Positions 54,559 through 62,582 are shown, counted from the stretch's first letter. The stretch is 64,000 nucleotides of DNA from Saccharothrix sp. S26 (GCF_021390395.1 NZ_JAJUWT010000011.1:1-64000); one strand, 5' to 3'. Notes: a model not told the origin generated them from the letters alone. Numbers and translations are program-made.

Positions 54559-55146
54559 ATGAGGATCGTCACGACGGCCGCCGCGGTCGCCGCCGCCGCC
54601 ACCGGGCTGCTCGCCGGTGGTGTCGCCACGGCCGCGGCCGAGGTCGCCGCGAGCGGGCCGCCGCAGTACAGCGCCACGGCGTGGCACGACGTCAACGTCC
54701 GGCACTGCCCCTCGACGTCGTGCACGCAGGCGCCGGGGAGCCCGGTCCTGGCCGGGTGGACGGTCGGCGTGTACTGCTGGGTGCACGGCGAGTCGGTCAC
54801 GGACTTCGGCTACACCAACGACGTCTGGCTCAACATCGGCCGGCAGGACGGCGGCACGCAGTGGTCCAGCGCCATCTACTTCAAGGGCGACGAGTACGCC
54901 AACCTGCCGAAGGACGCGCAGTGCGCTGACGCGCCCCAGCCGCCTTCCACCACCCCGAGGCCGACCACCACGCCGGCCCCCACCACCACGACGCGGCCGG
55001 TCCCCACGACCACCGTGAGCCCGACCTCCACCACCAAGCCGTCTACCACGACGAAGCCGTCGGCACCCACCACGACGGTCACCAGCAAGCCGTCCCTGCC
55101 GTCCACCACCGTGACGACGACGAGGCCCGAGCCCGCCGGCGGCTGA
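54559..55146 (+). CDS. Secreted protein with SH3-like domain and Thr/Pro-rich tail
   Basis: This 195-residue exported protein has a signal peptide (residues 1-28, cut near ATAAAEV). A 95-residue domain follows with paired cysteines (VRHCPSTSCT, VGVYCWVHGES, AQCADAP) and the SH3-like pattern WHDVNVRHCPSTSC...VGVYCWV. From residue 135 a repetitive Thr/Pro tail (PTTTPAP, STTKPS) looks like a wall-spanning linker. GGGAGGA precedes the ATG. SH3-type domains of this kind often bind cell wall peptides. No catalytic site is visible. Confidence 0.85.
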   Translation: MRIVTTAAAVAAAATGLLAGGVATAAAEVAASGPPQYSATAWHDVNVRHCPSTSCTQAPGSPVLAGWTVGVYCWVHGESVTDFGYTNDVWLNIGRQDGGTQWSSAIYFKGDEYANLPKDAQCADAPQPPSTTPRPTTTPAPTTTTRPVPTTTVSPTSTTKPSTTTKPSAPTTTVTSKPSLPSTTVTTTRPEPAGG

Positions 55147-55155
55147 GCCGTGCAC

Positions 55156-55197
55156 GCGCAGGCCCCCTCCGACACCGGGGTCCGAGGGGGCCTGCGC
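55156..55197. terminator. Shared terminator between the two secreted-protein genes
   Basis: GCGCAGGCCCCCTC pairs perfectly with GAGGGGGCCTGCGC across a 14-base loop, between convergent genes. Confidence 0.85.
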
Positions 55198-55208
55198 GCT
55201 GCTCCGGG

Positions 55209-57659
55209 CTACGACCGGGGCAGGCACTCCGCGATGTCCTCCAGCAGGAACAGCACCCGGTCGACGTTGGCGTTGCCGGTGCTCGGGCGCAGCTTCACCA
55301 CCTGCGGGTCGTGGTCGCTGGCCTGGTCGGCGAACTCGGCGTTGATGTGCACCACGTCGTAGCGGTACCGCGTGATGTTGGCGCTGATCAGGATGTGGTC
55401 GAGGGTCTGGGAGTTGCCCTCGAACACGTAGCTGTACCGCTCGGCGGCGGGCAGGGTGTCGATCAGGGCCACCACGTCGCCGTTGCCGGTCAGGGTCCGG
55501 ACCGCGGGCGAGAACTGGTAGTCGTTGATGTCACCGGCGAGGACCACGTTGGCCCCCTTGTCCACGGCCTTGACCTGGTCCACGAACCCGCGCAGCAACG
55601 CGGCCTGCTGGGCGCGCTGGACCTCGGAGCTGCGCACCGGCTCCTGGTAGCGGCCGTGCATGGCCTGGTCGCCGCCCTTGGAGTTGAAGTGGTTCGCGAC
55701 CACGAACACCGTGCGGCCGCGGAACTTGAACTCGCCGGCCAGCGGCTTGCGGCTGCTGGTCCACGCCGGGTCGGCGGGCGCGATGCGGCCCGGCGACACC
55801 GACAGCGCGGCGCGGCCGTGCTGCTTCACCACCGACACCGGCGTGGTGGCGTCGCCGCCCGCGCGGTCCACGAAGGACACCCGGGCCGGGTTGAACAGGA
55901 ACGCCACCCGGATGTTGCCGCCCGGCTCGCCGCCGTCGGCCTTGTTCACCGGGTCGACCTGCCGCCACTGGTAGCGCGGGCCACCCGCGGCCGCGATGGC
56001 GTCGGTGAACTTGGTGAACGTCGCGTCCGCGGCCACCGTGCCGTCGTCGGTCGCGCCGTTGTTGTCCTGGATCTCCTCCAGCACCACGACGTCCGGGCTC
56101 TTGAGGTTGTCCACCACGGCCGCGGCGAGGCGGTCGAACTTGGCCTGGTCGTTGGTGGCGGCCAGGTTCTCCACGTTGTAGGTGGCCACGGACAGCTCGT
56201 ACTCGCGCTGCGCCTCGGTGACCTCGGGCGCGGTGCCGCCGGACACGTGCTCGCCGACCGTCTTCGTGGCCAGCGTGTAGCCGCCGAAGTTGGTGTACTC
56301 GACGTTGCCGACCGTGGCGCCGCGCCACACGTCGCCGACGTTGCTCGCCTGCGGCGTCGCCGCGCCCGGCTTGACCTTGATCCGGCCGCTGTTGGGCTGG
56401 TCGTAGCCGAGGTAGATCGTGCCGCCGCGGGCGGTCGGGTTCTGGTCCGGGAGGGTGGTGATCCACGTCTCGCCGAAGCTGTTGGTGGGCCCGACCACGC
56501 GGGCGTCGTCGACCTGGACGTACATGCCCTCGCGGGACTCGTAGTAGTCCTGGCCGTAGGTCGCCGGGTCGAGCGGGAGCGACTCGACGCTGCCGCCGCC
56601 CGCGGTGGGCAGGTAGCCGGCGGGCGGGGTCAGCTTCTCCGGGGCGGGCAGGGCGTTGCCCTTGGACTTGACGGTGACCGTCGCGCCGGTGATCTCGGTG
56701 AGCGTCTGGTTGGAGTTGGACGCCGCGTCACCGCCCGGCCGGTACTCGGCGACCGTGCCGGAGACCAGCACCTCGTCACCGGGCTCGACGGTCGGGACCA
56801 GGCCCGCGGTGTAGACGAACACGCCCTCGCTGGTGCGCGGGTCGGCGTCCGGGGCGGTGTCCTGGATCCAGAAGCCGCGGTCGCCGACGGCGCGGGTCGC
56901 GGTGACGACGCCGGGCACGCCGCTGACCTTCTGGCCCAGCAGCGGCGAGATCCGGGTCGTGCCCTGGACGTCGCGGATGCGCTTGTCGCCGGGCTGGGGC
57001 TCCGGGTCGGGATCGGGGTCGCCGGGGCCCTGGCCCTTGGAGTTGACGGGGGTCGGCGCGCCCACGGTGAAGTCGGCGGCGTTGTCGTCGGTGTCGGTCA
57101 ACGCCGTGCGGGATGCCGAAGTGGTGTTGCTCAGGTTGGCCGTCGGCGTCGTCTCGCGCACGACGGTCGCCGTGCCGTAGCCGACCAGGTCGCGCACGCG
57201 GGTGTCGGCGGCGCAGTCGGCGGCGGTCTTGCAGGTCAGCGGCGTGGTCGCGGCGACCAGGGCGATCGTGCCGCCCGTGCCGCTCATCGCGATCGTGCCG
57301 GTGACGTCCGGCGCGGGGAGTTCCACCGTGCCGCCCGCGCCCTTGGCCTGCGCGACCAGGAACCGACCGCCGGCGGCGATGGAGCCGGTCAGCGGGGTGA
57401 CCTGCCACTGGCTGGAGGCGCTCGCGCTCGCCGGGAGGTACTGCACGCTCCAGCCGTCGACGGCGACCGGCGCGGAGCCCGCGTTGCCGAGCTCGACGAA
57501 GTCCTGGGTCAGCGTGGCACCGGAGTTGCCGCCGCCGCCGTAGACCTCGGCGACGAGGGCGTCCGGGCTCGGTGCCGCGTGGATCGGCGTGGCGAGGGCG
57601 AACGTCACGGCCGAGGCGGCGGTGACCGCCAGCCCGACGCGGAGCGGGGTAGGTCTCAA
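55209..57659 (-). CDS. Secreted ExeM/NucH-type nuclease with lamin-tail domain
   Basis: This 816-residue exported enzyme has a signal peptide at residues 1-28 and a lamin-tail (LTD) domain at about 35-185 (DALVAEVYGGGGNSGATLTQDFVELGN). A Pro/Asp linker and an OB-fold-rich middle (VSGVPGVVTATRAVGDRGFWIQD) follow. An endonuclease/exonuclease/phosphatase domain starts near residue 490 (ELSVATYNVENLA), with VVLEEIQDNNG, ANHFNSKGG, LAGDIND and SDHDP. It would degrade extracellular DNA. TTG 57659 is chosen because ACGGAGG lies just upstream. A perfect LexA box is 92 bases before it. Confidence 0.92.
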   Translation of the reverse strand: MRPTPLRVGLAVTAASAVTFALATPIHAAPSPDALVAEVYGGGGNSGATLTQDFVELGNAGSAPVAVDGWSVQYLPASASASSQWQVTPLTGSIAAGGRFLVAQAKGAGGTVELPAPDVTGTIAMSGTGGTIALVAATTPLTCKTAADCAADTRVRDLVGYGTATVVRETTPTANLSNTTSASRTALTDTDDNAADFTVGAPTPVNSKGQGPGDPDPDPEPQPGDKRIRDVQGTTRISPLLGQKVSGVPGVVTATRAVGDRGFWIQDTAPDADPRTSEGVFVYTAGLVPTVEPGDEVLVSGTVAEYRPGGDAASNSNQTLTEITGATVTVKSKGNALPAPEKLTPPAGYLPTAGGGSVESLPLDPATYGQDYYESREGMYVQVDDARVVGPTNSFGETWITTLPDQNPTARGGTIYLGYDQPNSGRIKVKPGAATPQASNVGDVWRGATVGNVEYTNFGGYTLATKTVGEHVSGGTAPEVTEAQREYELSVATYNVENLAATNDQAKFDRLAAAVVDNLKSPDVVVLEEIQDNNGATDDGTVAADATFTKFTDAIAAAGGPRYQWRQVDPVNKADGGEPGGNIRVAFLFNPARVSFVDRAGGDATTPVSVVKQHGRAALSVSPGRIAPADPAWTSSRKPLAGEFKFRGRTVFVVANHFNSKGGDQAMHGRYQEPVRSSEVQRAQQAALLRGFVDQVKAVDKGANVVLAGDINDYQFSPAVRTLTGNGDVVALIDTLPAAERYSYVFEGNSQTLDHILISANITRYRYDVVHINAEFADQASDHDPQVVKLRPSTGNANVDRVLFLLEDIAECLPRS

Positions 57660-57750
57660 CGGATCCTCCGTAGTTGGCGGCTGCGCGCATCCTCCCCGGA
57701 TCGAGTGAACGGCGGAAGACGCCACCACTAACGGTTGACCTTTACCCATC

Positions 57751-57766
57751 TCGAACGTGTGTTCGA
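57751..57766. promoter_or_regulatory. Perfect LexA/SOS-type box
   Basis: TCGAACGTGTGTTCGA equals the actinobacterial LexA box TCGAAC-N4-GTTCGA. On the minus strand TTCGAA and TAAAGG with a 17-base spacer could form the nuclease promoter, with the box over its -35. On the plus strand it lies 15 bases before a short ORF at 57782. Confidence 0.8.
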
Positions 57767-57781
57767 ACGTAGGGTAGGGTC

Positions 57782-57838
57782 ATGGCCGTGCCCACCCGGT
57801 GGCCCTCCCAGCGCCGGCACGGGGCGCGACACGCATGA
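57782..57838 (+). CDS. Possible 18-residue peptide downstream of the LexA box
   Basis: ATG 57782, preceded by AGGG with a seven-base spacer, opens MAVPTRWPSQRRHGARHA, rich in Arg and His. It ends inside the first arm of an 81-base hairpin. Together, LexA box, short frame and hairpin look like a very small SOS unit, but a chance frame is quite possible. Confidence 0.3.
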   Translation: MAVPTRWPSQRRHGARHA

Positions 57839-57901
57839 CAGGGGCGCCGACCCGGACCTGACGAGGCCCGGATCGGCGCCCGTGCGCGTGTCGTGCGCCC
57901 C
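57821..57901. terminator. Large imperfect hairpin, terminator-like
   Basis: GGGGCGCGACACGC pairs with GCGTGTCGTGCGCCCC (two-base bulge) and inside it GGGCGCCGA pairs with TCGGCGCCC. The fold spans 81 bases. It may end a transcript from the LexA-box side or act as a structured RNA. Confidence 0.55.
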
Positions 57902-57934
57902 GGAGTTCCGGCAGCCGGAGGCGGGGCTCTGAGC

Positions 57935-57983
57935 AGCGGTGGTGGGTGAAAAACGGAGGCTTTCGCCTCACACGCTTTCGAGG
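57935..57983. repeat. Copy of tRNA-Ser(CGA) 3' half (att-site fragment)
   Basis: The 31 bases at 57953-57983 match tRNA-Ser(CGA) at 59256-59286 with a single mismatch, ending in the anticodon loop. The adjoining 57935-57952 resembles the T-arm and acceptor end with a small deletion. This is the pattern left at the far end of an element that integrated into the tRNA gene. Confidence 0.85.
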
Positions 57984-58171
57984 TCTGCGACCATCCGTCC
58001 GCCACCATTCCCCGGGGTTCGCACCCGCGGGCAAGAGCCTATTGGCAGGTGGTCCACGGAGCTGAATGCACAGATGGACGTACAAGAACTGAGACGACCC
58101 GCCATTACTGCTGTCCGCCATGGACGGCGAGTCCGCCGGACCCGGTCACCTCACCCGCGACCCGCCGTTCA

Positions 58172-58486
58172 CTACCTCGTCTGGGCGTACGAGGTGACCG
58201 CAGGATTCCCGCACGTGGCCACCGAGACGCGACCCGGACCTTGGAGGACCCACGCGCCGTAGTGGTAGTCCCCGTTGGGACACAGGTTCACCGCACGGAA
58301 CTCGGTGCCGGGTGCGTCCCCTGAGCAGCGCCACGTCCATGTCGCCCCTTGCCAACTGGGGGTTCCCTCACAGGCTGCCATCGCGGACACCTCGTCGGCC
58401 ACCACCGACGCCGAAGCAGTTCCGGCGCCCAGCAGCGCCGCAGCCGCGACAAGTGGAAGCACGGTCAACGAAGCTAAACGAGTCAT
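58172..58486 (-). CDS. Small secreted protein inside the decayed element
   Basis: This 104-residue protein has a signal peptide (MTRLASLTVLPLVAAAALLG, cut near ASAS) and an 80-residue mature part with four cysteines (MAACEG, WRCSGD, LCPNGD, ATCGN), so two disulfides are likely. It contains several aromatic residues (TWTWRC, YHYGAWVLQG). I do not recognise the family; it resembles small secreted proteins of unknown role in Actinomycetales. GGGGA precedes the ATG. It is the only intact gene that I see between the two tRNA copies. Confidence 0.7.
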   Translation of the reverse strand: MTRLASLTVLPLVAAAALLGAGTASASVVADEVSAMAACEGTPSWQGATWTWRCSGDAPGTEFRAVNLCPNGDYHYGAWVLQGPGRVSVATCGNPAVTSYAQTR

Positions 58487-58735
58487 CACTTTTCCCCATT
58501 CCATCGCCCGCACCGTGCAGGCACTCGGTAGTCACCTTCCACTATGTGCACGCGAATTCGACAAATCCGAACGATCTCTACCCGATCGGCCCAGTCGATT
58601 CCGACAATTTGTGACGTACCGTAGAATCGCGCCCCGGCAACTGCGACACTGCGGTAACTCGCGCAGGAAGAGGTTTACCTTCGACCTGCACGGGCTACCG
58701 ATAGACATCGGTAACCGCGCCCTCCGACGTTCACC

Positions 58736-59133
58736 ATGCCGCCGAGTATTGCGCCACGGCACGGGCTGTCCGAACGGCGGCAGAAACGCGACAACGCCCG
58801 GTGCGCAATCGCGATTGCCCTCGGTCTGCGCCATGGCGAGGCACTGGACTGCGGGGCTGACGTCGATCAGGGGGCCCGAACGCTCCTGGTGCCCCGTAGT
58901 CGGCTGCACCCCCGGTGAAGCACGAAAGCGCCGGGCCATGCGGCCGGAAGTTCGGTAGGCCCTGCCCGAACCGCGTGCCATTGAGGACGGAGACGGCGGG
59001 TACGAAGTCGTGAAGCGGCATGCGGCCGAGCGGGTCCGGCGGACCGCTCTACCCGCGTACGGACTGCACCGAGTGGAAGCGACTGCTGGAACGCCAAGGT
59101 GCCGAACCGCAGGCTGCACGACGCCCGACGTAG
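58736..59133 (+). pseudogene. Remnant of a tyrosine integrase
   Basis: Two frames carry pieces of an actinobacterial integrase. At 58736-58918, ALGLRHGEAL then GADVDQGARTL matches the usual ALGLRRGEALGLRWSDVD block, including the catalytic Arg of box I. At 59020-59133, GPLYPRTDCTEWKRLLERQG matches the segment that normally leads to box II. A nearby frame gives RLHDARR, like LHDARHT of box II. Stops and frameshifts separate the pieces and no C-terminal Tyr region is left, so it cannot be active. Confidence 0.7.
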
Positions 59134-59189
59134 CCCAGCGGGTCAGTGGGGCCCTCTGGAAGCCGTCCCCAACGGACGGGCCGACATGG

Positions 59190-59227
59190 CGAAGGGCCGG
59201 GCACCTCGTGAGGTGCCCGGCCCTTCG
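59190..59227 (-). terminator. Terminator after tRNA-Ser(CGA)
   Basis: CGAAGGGCCGGGCACCTC pairs perfectly with GAGGTGCCCGGCCCTTCG around two bases, five bases after the tRNA 3' end. Confidence 0.9.
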
Positions 59228-59232
59228 ACCTG

Positions 59233-59317
59233 CGGTGGCGGTGGGATTTGAACCCACGGAGGCTTTCACCTCACACGCTTTCGAGGCGTGCTCCTTCGGC
59301 CGCTCGGACACGCCACC
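59233..59317 (-). tRNA. tRNA-Ser(CGA)
   Basis: GGTGGCG pairs with CGCCACC, the anticodon loop CTCGAAA carries CGA on a CACGC/GCGTG stem, a class II variable arm follows, and the T-arm is GTGGGTTCAAATCCCAC. CCA is not encoded. Its 3' half is copied at 57935-57983. Confidence 0.96.
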
Positions 59318-59399
59318 GCCGAGAACAATACAAGACCGGGGCGTGCTCACCCAACCGGGGGTCTCGTGGGGCGTCCGCGCTGGTCAGAGGGCCACGGCA

Positions 59400-59861
59400 T
59401 CAGAGGTCGGCGAAGAACGACTCCATCAGCGCCGCGCACCGCTCCGCCAGGACGCCGCCGACGACTTCCGGGCGGTGGTTGAGGCGGCGGTCGCGGACGA
59501 CGTCCCACAGGGAGCCGGCCGCACCGGTGCGCGGTTCCCAACAGCCGAAGACCACGCGGTCCACGCGGGCCAGCACCAGCGCGCCCGCGCACATCGTGCA
59601 CGGCTCCACGGTCACCGCAAGGGTGCAGCCGGTCAGCCGCCAACCATCGCCGTGGACCGCCGCGGCGGCGCGCAGGGCCAGGATTTCGGCGTGCGCGGTC
59701 GGGTCGCCGAGGGCTTCGCGGGCGTTGCAGGCGCGTGCCAGTTCGGCGCCGTCCGGGCCGTAGACGACCGCGCCGATCGGGATGTCGCCGGTCTCGGGCG
59801 CGCGTGCGGCGGCCTCCAGGGCGGCTTCGACCATCGCCTCTTCGGCAGCCTGGCTGATCAC
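59400..59861 (-). CDS. tadA: tRNA(adenosine34) deaminase TadA
   Basis: This 153-residue deaminase turns adenosine 34 of tRNA-Arg into inosine. HAE at residues 57-59 and PCTMC at 87-91 bind zinc and carry the catalytic glutamate. ALVLARVDRVVFGCWEP and LNHRPEVVGGVLAERCAALMESFF are typical of TadA. GTG 59861 is preceded by GGAGGT and overlaps the stop of the repeat protein gene by GTGA. In other actinobacteria it directly follows the deaminase-associated gene (now at 60769), so the repeat gene is an extra member of this unit. Confidence 0.95.
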   Translation of the reverse strand: MISQAAEEAMVEAALEAAARAPETGDIPIGAVVYGPDGAELARACNAREALGDPTAHAEILALRAAAAVHGDGWRLTGCTLAVTVEPCTMCAGALVLARVDRVVFGCWEPRTGAAGSLWDVVRDRRLNHRPEVVGGVLAERCAALMESFFADL

Positions 59862-60772
59862 GCGGCCACCTCCGTCCCGACGGCCGGCCGCAGGTTTGAG
59901 GAGAAGGGGCCCGACGAAACACACGCGCTCACGCACCGGAACACCGCTTCGCCCGCCACCGACACCCCCGCCGCCAGAGCCGGCCGCAGGCCCGTGGCGG
60001 AAAGGGCAGAACCGAACGGAACCGGCACGCTCGAACCTCCCGCCAGTACGCCACACGCCAACGACGAAACACCCGCCCTCGCGCGTCGGAACACCGCTTC
60101 ACCCGCCACGGACATCCCCGCCGCCAGGGCTGGCGTCAGGCTCGAGCCGGAAGAACCGGGCGCGCTCAAACGTCGGGACAGCACGTCGCGCGCCACGGGC
60201 ACCGCCATCGCGGAGGCCGGACGCCGGTTAGAGGTGAAAAGGCCCGACCAAGCCCATGCGCCCACACATCGGGGCACCGCTTCGCGAGCTACTAACACCC
60301 TCGCCGCCAGAGCCGGCCGCAGGCTCGTGGCGAAAAGGGCAGAGCCGGAAGATCCGGGCGCGCTCGAACGTCGGGACAGCACGTGAAGCCCCGCAAGCAC
60401 CCCCGACGCGAAGGCCGGACGCCGGTTAGGGGTGAAGAGGCGCGACCAAGCCGACGCGCTCGCGCATCGGGGCACCGGCTCGCCCGCCGCGGGCACCCCC
60501 GTCGCGGAGGCCGGCGTGAGGGTGGTGGAGAAGAGGTCAGAGCCGGAAGAACTCGGCGCGCTCGAACGTCGGGACAGCACGTGAAGCCCCGCGAACACCC
60601 CCGACGCGAAGGCCGGACGCCGGTTGGGGGTGGAGAGGCGCGACGAAGGCCGCGTGCTCACGCATCGGGGCACTGTTTCGCCCGCGACGGGCACCTCGGT
60701 CCGACGCGATCCGGTGCTCGTCGAGTGCGGTCGCGACCGACGGGGGCTCGGCCAGCCGGTCACGGCGCTCAC
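59858..60772 (-). CDS. Novel repeat protein between tadA and its partner
   Basis: This 304-residue frame of unknown function overlaps the upstream gene's stop (GTGA, 60769-60772) and the tadA start (GTGA, 59858-59861). After 26 unique residues it is made of five degenerate units that begin at residues 27, 93, 159, 220 and 270, with lengths 66, 66, 61, 50 and 35. A typical unit reads VAGEAVPRC, then LFTPNRRPAFASGV, LHVLSRRSSAPGSSGSALF and LRPALA. Unit differences keep the frame. It is rich in Ser, Arg, Ala and Pro and lacks Lys. Third-position GC, about 80 percent in one unit that I counted, is below the neighbours, so it may be young or weakly selected. Confidence 0.6.
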   Translation of the reverse strand: MSAVTGWPSPRRSRPHSTSTGSRRTEVPVAGETVPRCVSTRPSSRLSTPNRRPAFASGVFAGLHVLSRRSSAPSSSGSDLFSTTLTPASATGVPAAGEPVPRCASASAWSRLFTPNRRPAFASGVLAGLHVLSRRSSAPGSSGSALFATSLRPALAARVLVAREAVPRCVGAWAWSGLFTSNRRPASAMAVPVARDVLSRRLSAPGSSGSSLTPALAAGMSVAGEAVFRRARAGVSSLACGVLAGGSSVPVPFGSALSATGLRPALAAGVSVAGEAVFRCVSACVSSGPFSSNLRPAVGTEVAA

Positions 60773-61257
60773 GCCTGGATGCTGTCCAGCAGCTTGGTGA
60801 ACTCGTCGCCGAACCCGCAGCGCTGCGCGATCATCTGCAGCTGCTCGTCCGGGTACAGGTCGACCTCGTCCACGATCACCTGCATCTCGTGCTGCGGCAT
60901 GCCGAGGTCGGCCAGGACGGCCAGGTCGCCCTCCGGCCACAGCTCGTCGTCCTCCTCGTCCGGCGGGTCGACCCGCAGCAGGTCGAGGACGTCGGCCGCG
61001 ATGTCGTAGTCCAGCGCCGCCGCCGCGTCGGAGAGCAGGAGGGACACCCCGCCGGGCACCGGGCGCAGGACGATGAAGAACTCGTCGTCCACCGCCAGCA
61101 GCCCGAAGACGGCACCCGTCGAGCGCAGTTGACGCAGCTCCGTGATCGCCGCGTCGAGCTCGGACAACGCCGAGCTGTCCATCTTGCTGCACCGCCATCG
61201 GCCGTCCTCACGAACCACCGCGACAGCGAAGCCGTTGACCGGCTCCTGGTGTGCCAT
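60769..61257 (-). CDS. tRNA adenosine deaminase-associated protein
   Basis: This acidic 162-residue protein matches the actinobacterial family found next to tadA: GFAVAVVREDGRWRCSKMD at the start, LDAAITELRQLRSTGAVFGLL, DDEFFIVLRPVPGGVSLLLSDAAAA and a final YPDEQLQMIAQRCGFGDEFTKLLDSI. No catalytic residues are known. It may assist TadA, but this is unproven. The stop overlaps the repeat protein start by GTGA. ATG 61257 is chosen; a GTG six bases before it is also possible. Confidence 0.9.
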   Translation of the reverse strand: MAHQEPVNGFAVAVVREDGRWRCSKMDSSALSELDAAITELRQLRSTGAVFGLLAVDDEFFIVLRPVPGGVSLLLSDAAAALDYDIAADVLDLLRVDPPDEEDDELWPEGDLAVLADLGMPQHEMQVIVDEVDLYPDEQLQMIAQRCGFGDEFTKLLDSIQA

Positions 61258-61346
61258 GTGCACACCGTAGGGCCACGCCGGCGCACCCGGTAGCACGGGG
61301 GCCTCGGCCGCGGGCACGGGGGGCTCGGCGATGCCACTATCGAGGG

Positions 61347-62582
61347 ATGAGCACAACTCTGCCGAACGCACGGACGACCGCCCCCGAACCCCGGTTCACC
61401 GGGCTGGTCGAGGCCGCCCGAGCCCTCCAGCCCAGGACAGTGGCGTTGCGACGGCAGGTGCACCGGCACCCCGAGCAGGGCTTGGACCTGCCCGCGACCC
61501 AGGCCGCGATCCAGCACGCGCTGACCGGCCTCCCCCTCGAGGTGACCACCGGCACGTCCAGCAGCTCCGTCACCGCGGTGCTGCGCGGCGCCAAGCCCGG
61601 CCCGACCGTCCTGCTGCGCGGTGACATGGACGCGCTGCCCCTGCAAGAGGAGACGGGCCTGCCCTACGCCTCCGAGATCGACGGCTCCATGCACGCCTGC
61701 GGCCACGACACGCACGTCGCCATGCTCGCCTCCGCCGCACGCCTGCTCTCGTCACGCCGGGACGCCCTGGCCGGCCAGGTCGTGTTCATGTTCCAGCCCG
61801 GCGAGGAGGGCCAGCACGGCGCACGGCACATGCTCGACGAGGGCGTGCTCGACGCGGCGGGCCCGCCGGTGGAGAAGGCCTTCGCCCTGCACATCACCTC
61901 CACCCTCCAGTCCGGTGTCGTCGTCTGCCGCTCCGGGCCCACGATGGCCTCGGCGGACACCTTCCACATCACGGTCAAGGGTCGCGGCGGGCACGGCGGC
62001 ATGCCGCACGACGCGATCGACCCCGTGCCGCCCGCCGCCGCCATGGTCGGCGCGCTCCAGACGATGGTCGCCAGGCGGGTCAGCGTGCACCAGCCGGCCG
62101 TGGTCACCATCGGCCGCATCGCCGCGGGCACGACGACCAACATCATCCCGGAGACGGCGCTGGTCGAGGGCACCATCCGGGCGCTCTCGGAGGACACCAG
62201 GGCCCTGGTGCACCGCGAGCTCCAGCAGGTCGTCACGCACGTGGCCGCCGCGCACGGCTGCACGGCCGAGGTGCGGATCATCCCCGGCTACCCCGTCACG
62301 GTGAACGACGACGCGGTCGGCCCGCACGTCGTCGACATCACCACGGCGGCCCTCGGCGCGCGCTGGGCGTCCTACATGGACGACCCGCTGATGGGCGCGG
62401 AGGACTTCTCCTACGTGCTGCAACGGGTGCCGGGCGCGATGGCGTTCCTGGGCGCCTGCCCGCGCGGGGTCGAGCTGGACCGGGCGGAGCCGAACCACTC
62501 GAACCGGGTGCTCTTCGATGAAGCCGCCATGGAGCACGGGGTCGTCGTCTACACGGCGTTCGCGTTGGACGCCCTGCGGTAG
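61347..62582 (+). CDS. M20-family amidohydrolase
   Basis: This 411-residue M20D metallo-amidohydrolase has LLRGDMDALPLQE, HACGHDTHVAML and QPGEEGQHGARHML with the metal ligands and the catalytic Glu. GGHGGMPHDAIDPV marks the dimer domain, and PLMGAEDFSYVLQ supplies the last histidine-type ligand region. The group includes hippurate, indole-acetyl amino acid and N-acyl amino acid amidohydrolases. The substrate is unknown. It is divergent from the deaminase-associated gene by 89 bases and is not followed by a clear terminator. Confidence 0.93.
   Translation: MSTTLPNARTTAPEPRFTGLVEAARALQPRTVALRRQVHRHPEQGLDLPATQAAIQHALTGLPLEVTTGTSSSSVTAVLRGAKPGPTVLLRGDMDALPLQEETGLPYASEIDGSMHACGHDTHVAMLASAARLLSSRRDALAGQVVFMFQPGEEGQHGARHMLDEGVLDAAGPPVEKAFALHITSTLQSGVVVCRSGPTMASADTFHITVKGRGGHGGMPHDAIDPVPPAAAMVGALQTMVARRVSVHQPAVVTIGRIAAGTTTNIIPETALVEGTIRALSEDTRALVHRELQQVVTHVAAAHGCTAEVRIIPGYPVTVNDDAVGPHVVDITTAALGARWASYMDDPLMGAEDFSYVLQRVPGAMAFLGACPRGVELDRAEPNHSNRVLFDEAAMEHGVVVYTAFALDALR

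Larger units (their letters stand above)
57935..59286. mobile_element. Decayed integrated element at tRNA-Ser(CGA)
   Basis: The segment is bounded by tRNA-Ser(CGA) and a 31-bp direct copy of its anticodon-to-3' part, 1303 bp apart. Inside are fragments of a tyrosine integrase and one intact small secreted-protein gene. Base composition is more AT-rich than the neighbours in places (58480-58720). The integrase is broken, so the element is fixed. It lies on the 3' side of the tRNA, as expected for integration that restores the tRNA gene. Confidence 0.75.

Noticed and set aside
55311-57731. 806-codon plus-strand frame opposite the secreted nuclease gene
   Set aside because: It is composed of Val, Ala, Gly, Arg and His typical of antisense frames in GC-rich DNA, and the nuclease domains are unmistakable on the minus strand.
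58532-59350. 272-codon minus-strand frame across the integrase remnant and tRNA-Ser
   Set aside because: It reads through the tRNA gene and the terminator hairpin, which shows that it is not a real coding region.
59010-60386. Plus-strand frame antisense to the repeat protein
   Set aside because: It is also open and repetitive, but it runs across tRNA-Ser(CGA) and tadA, and it has no coupling signals; the minus-strand frame fits both neighbours exactly.
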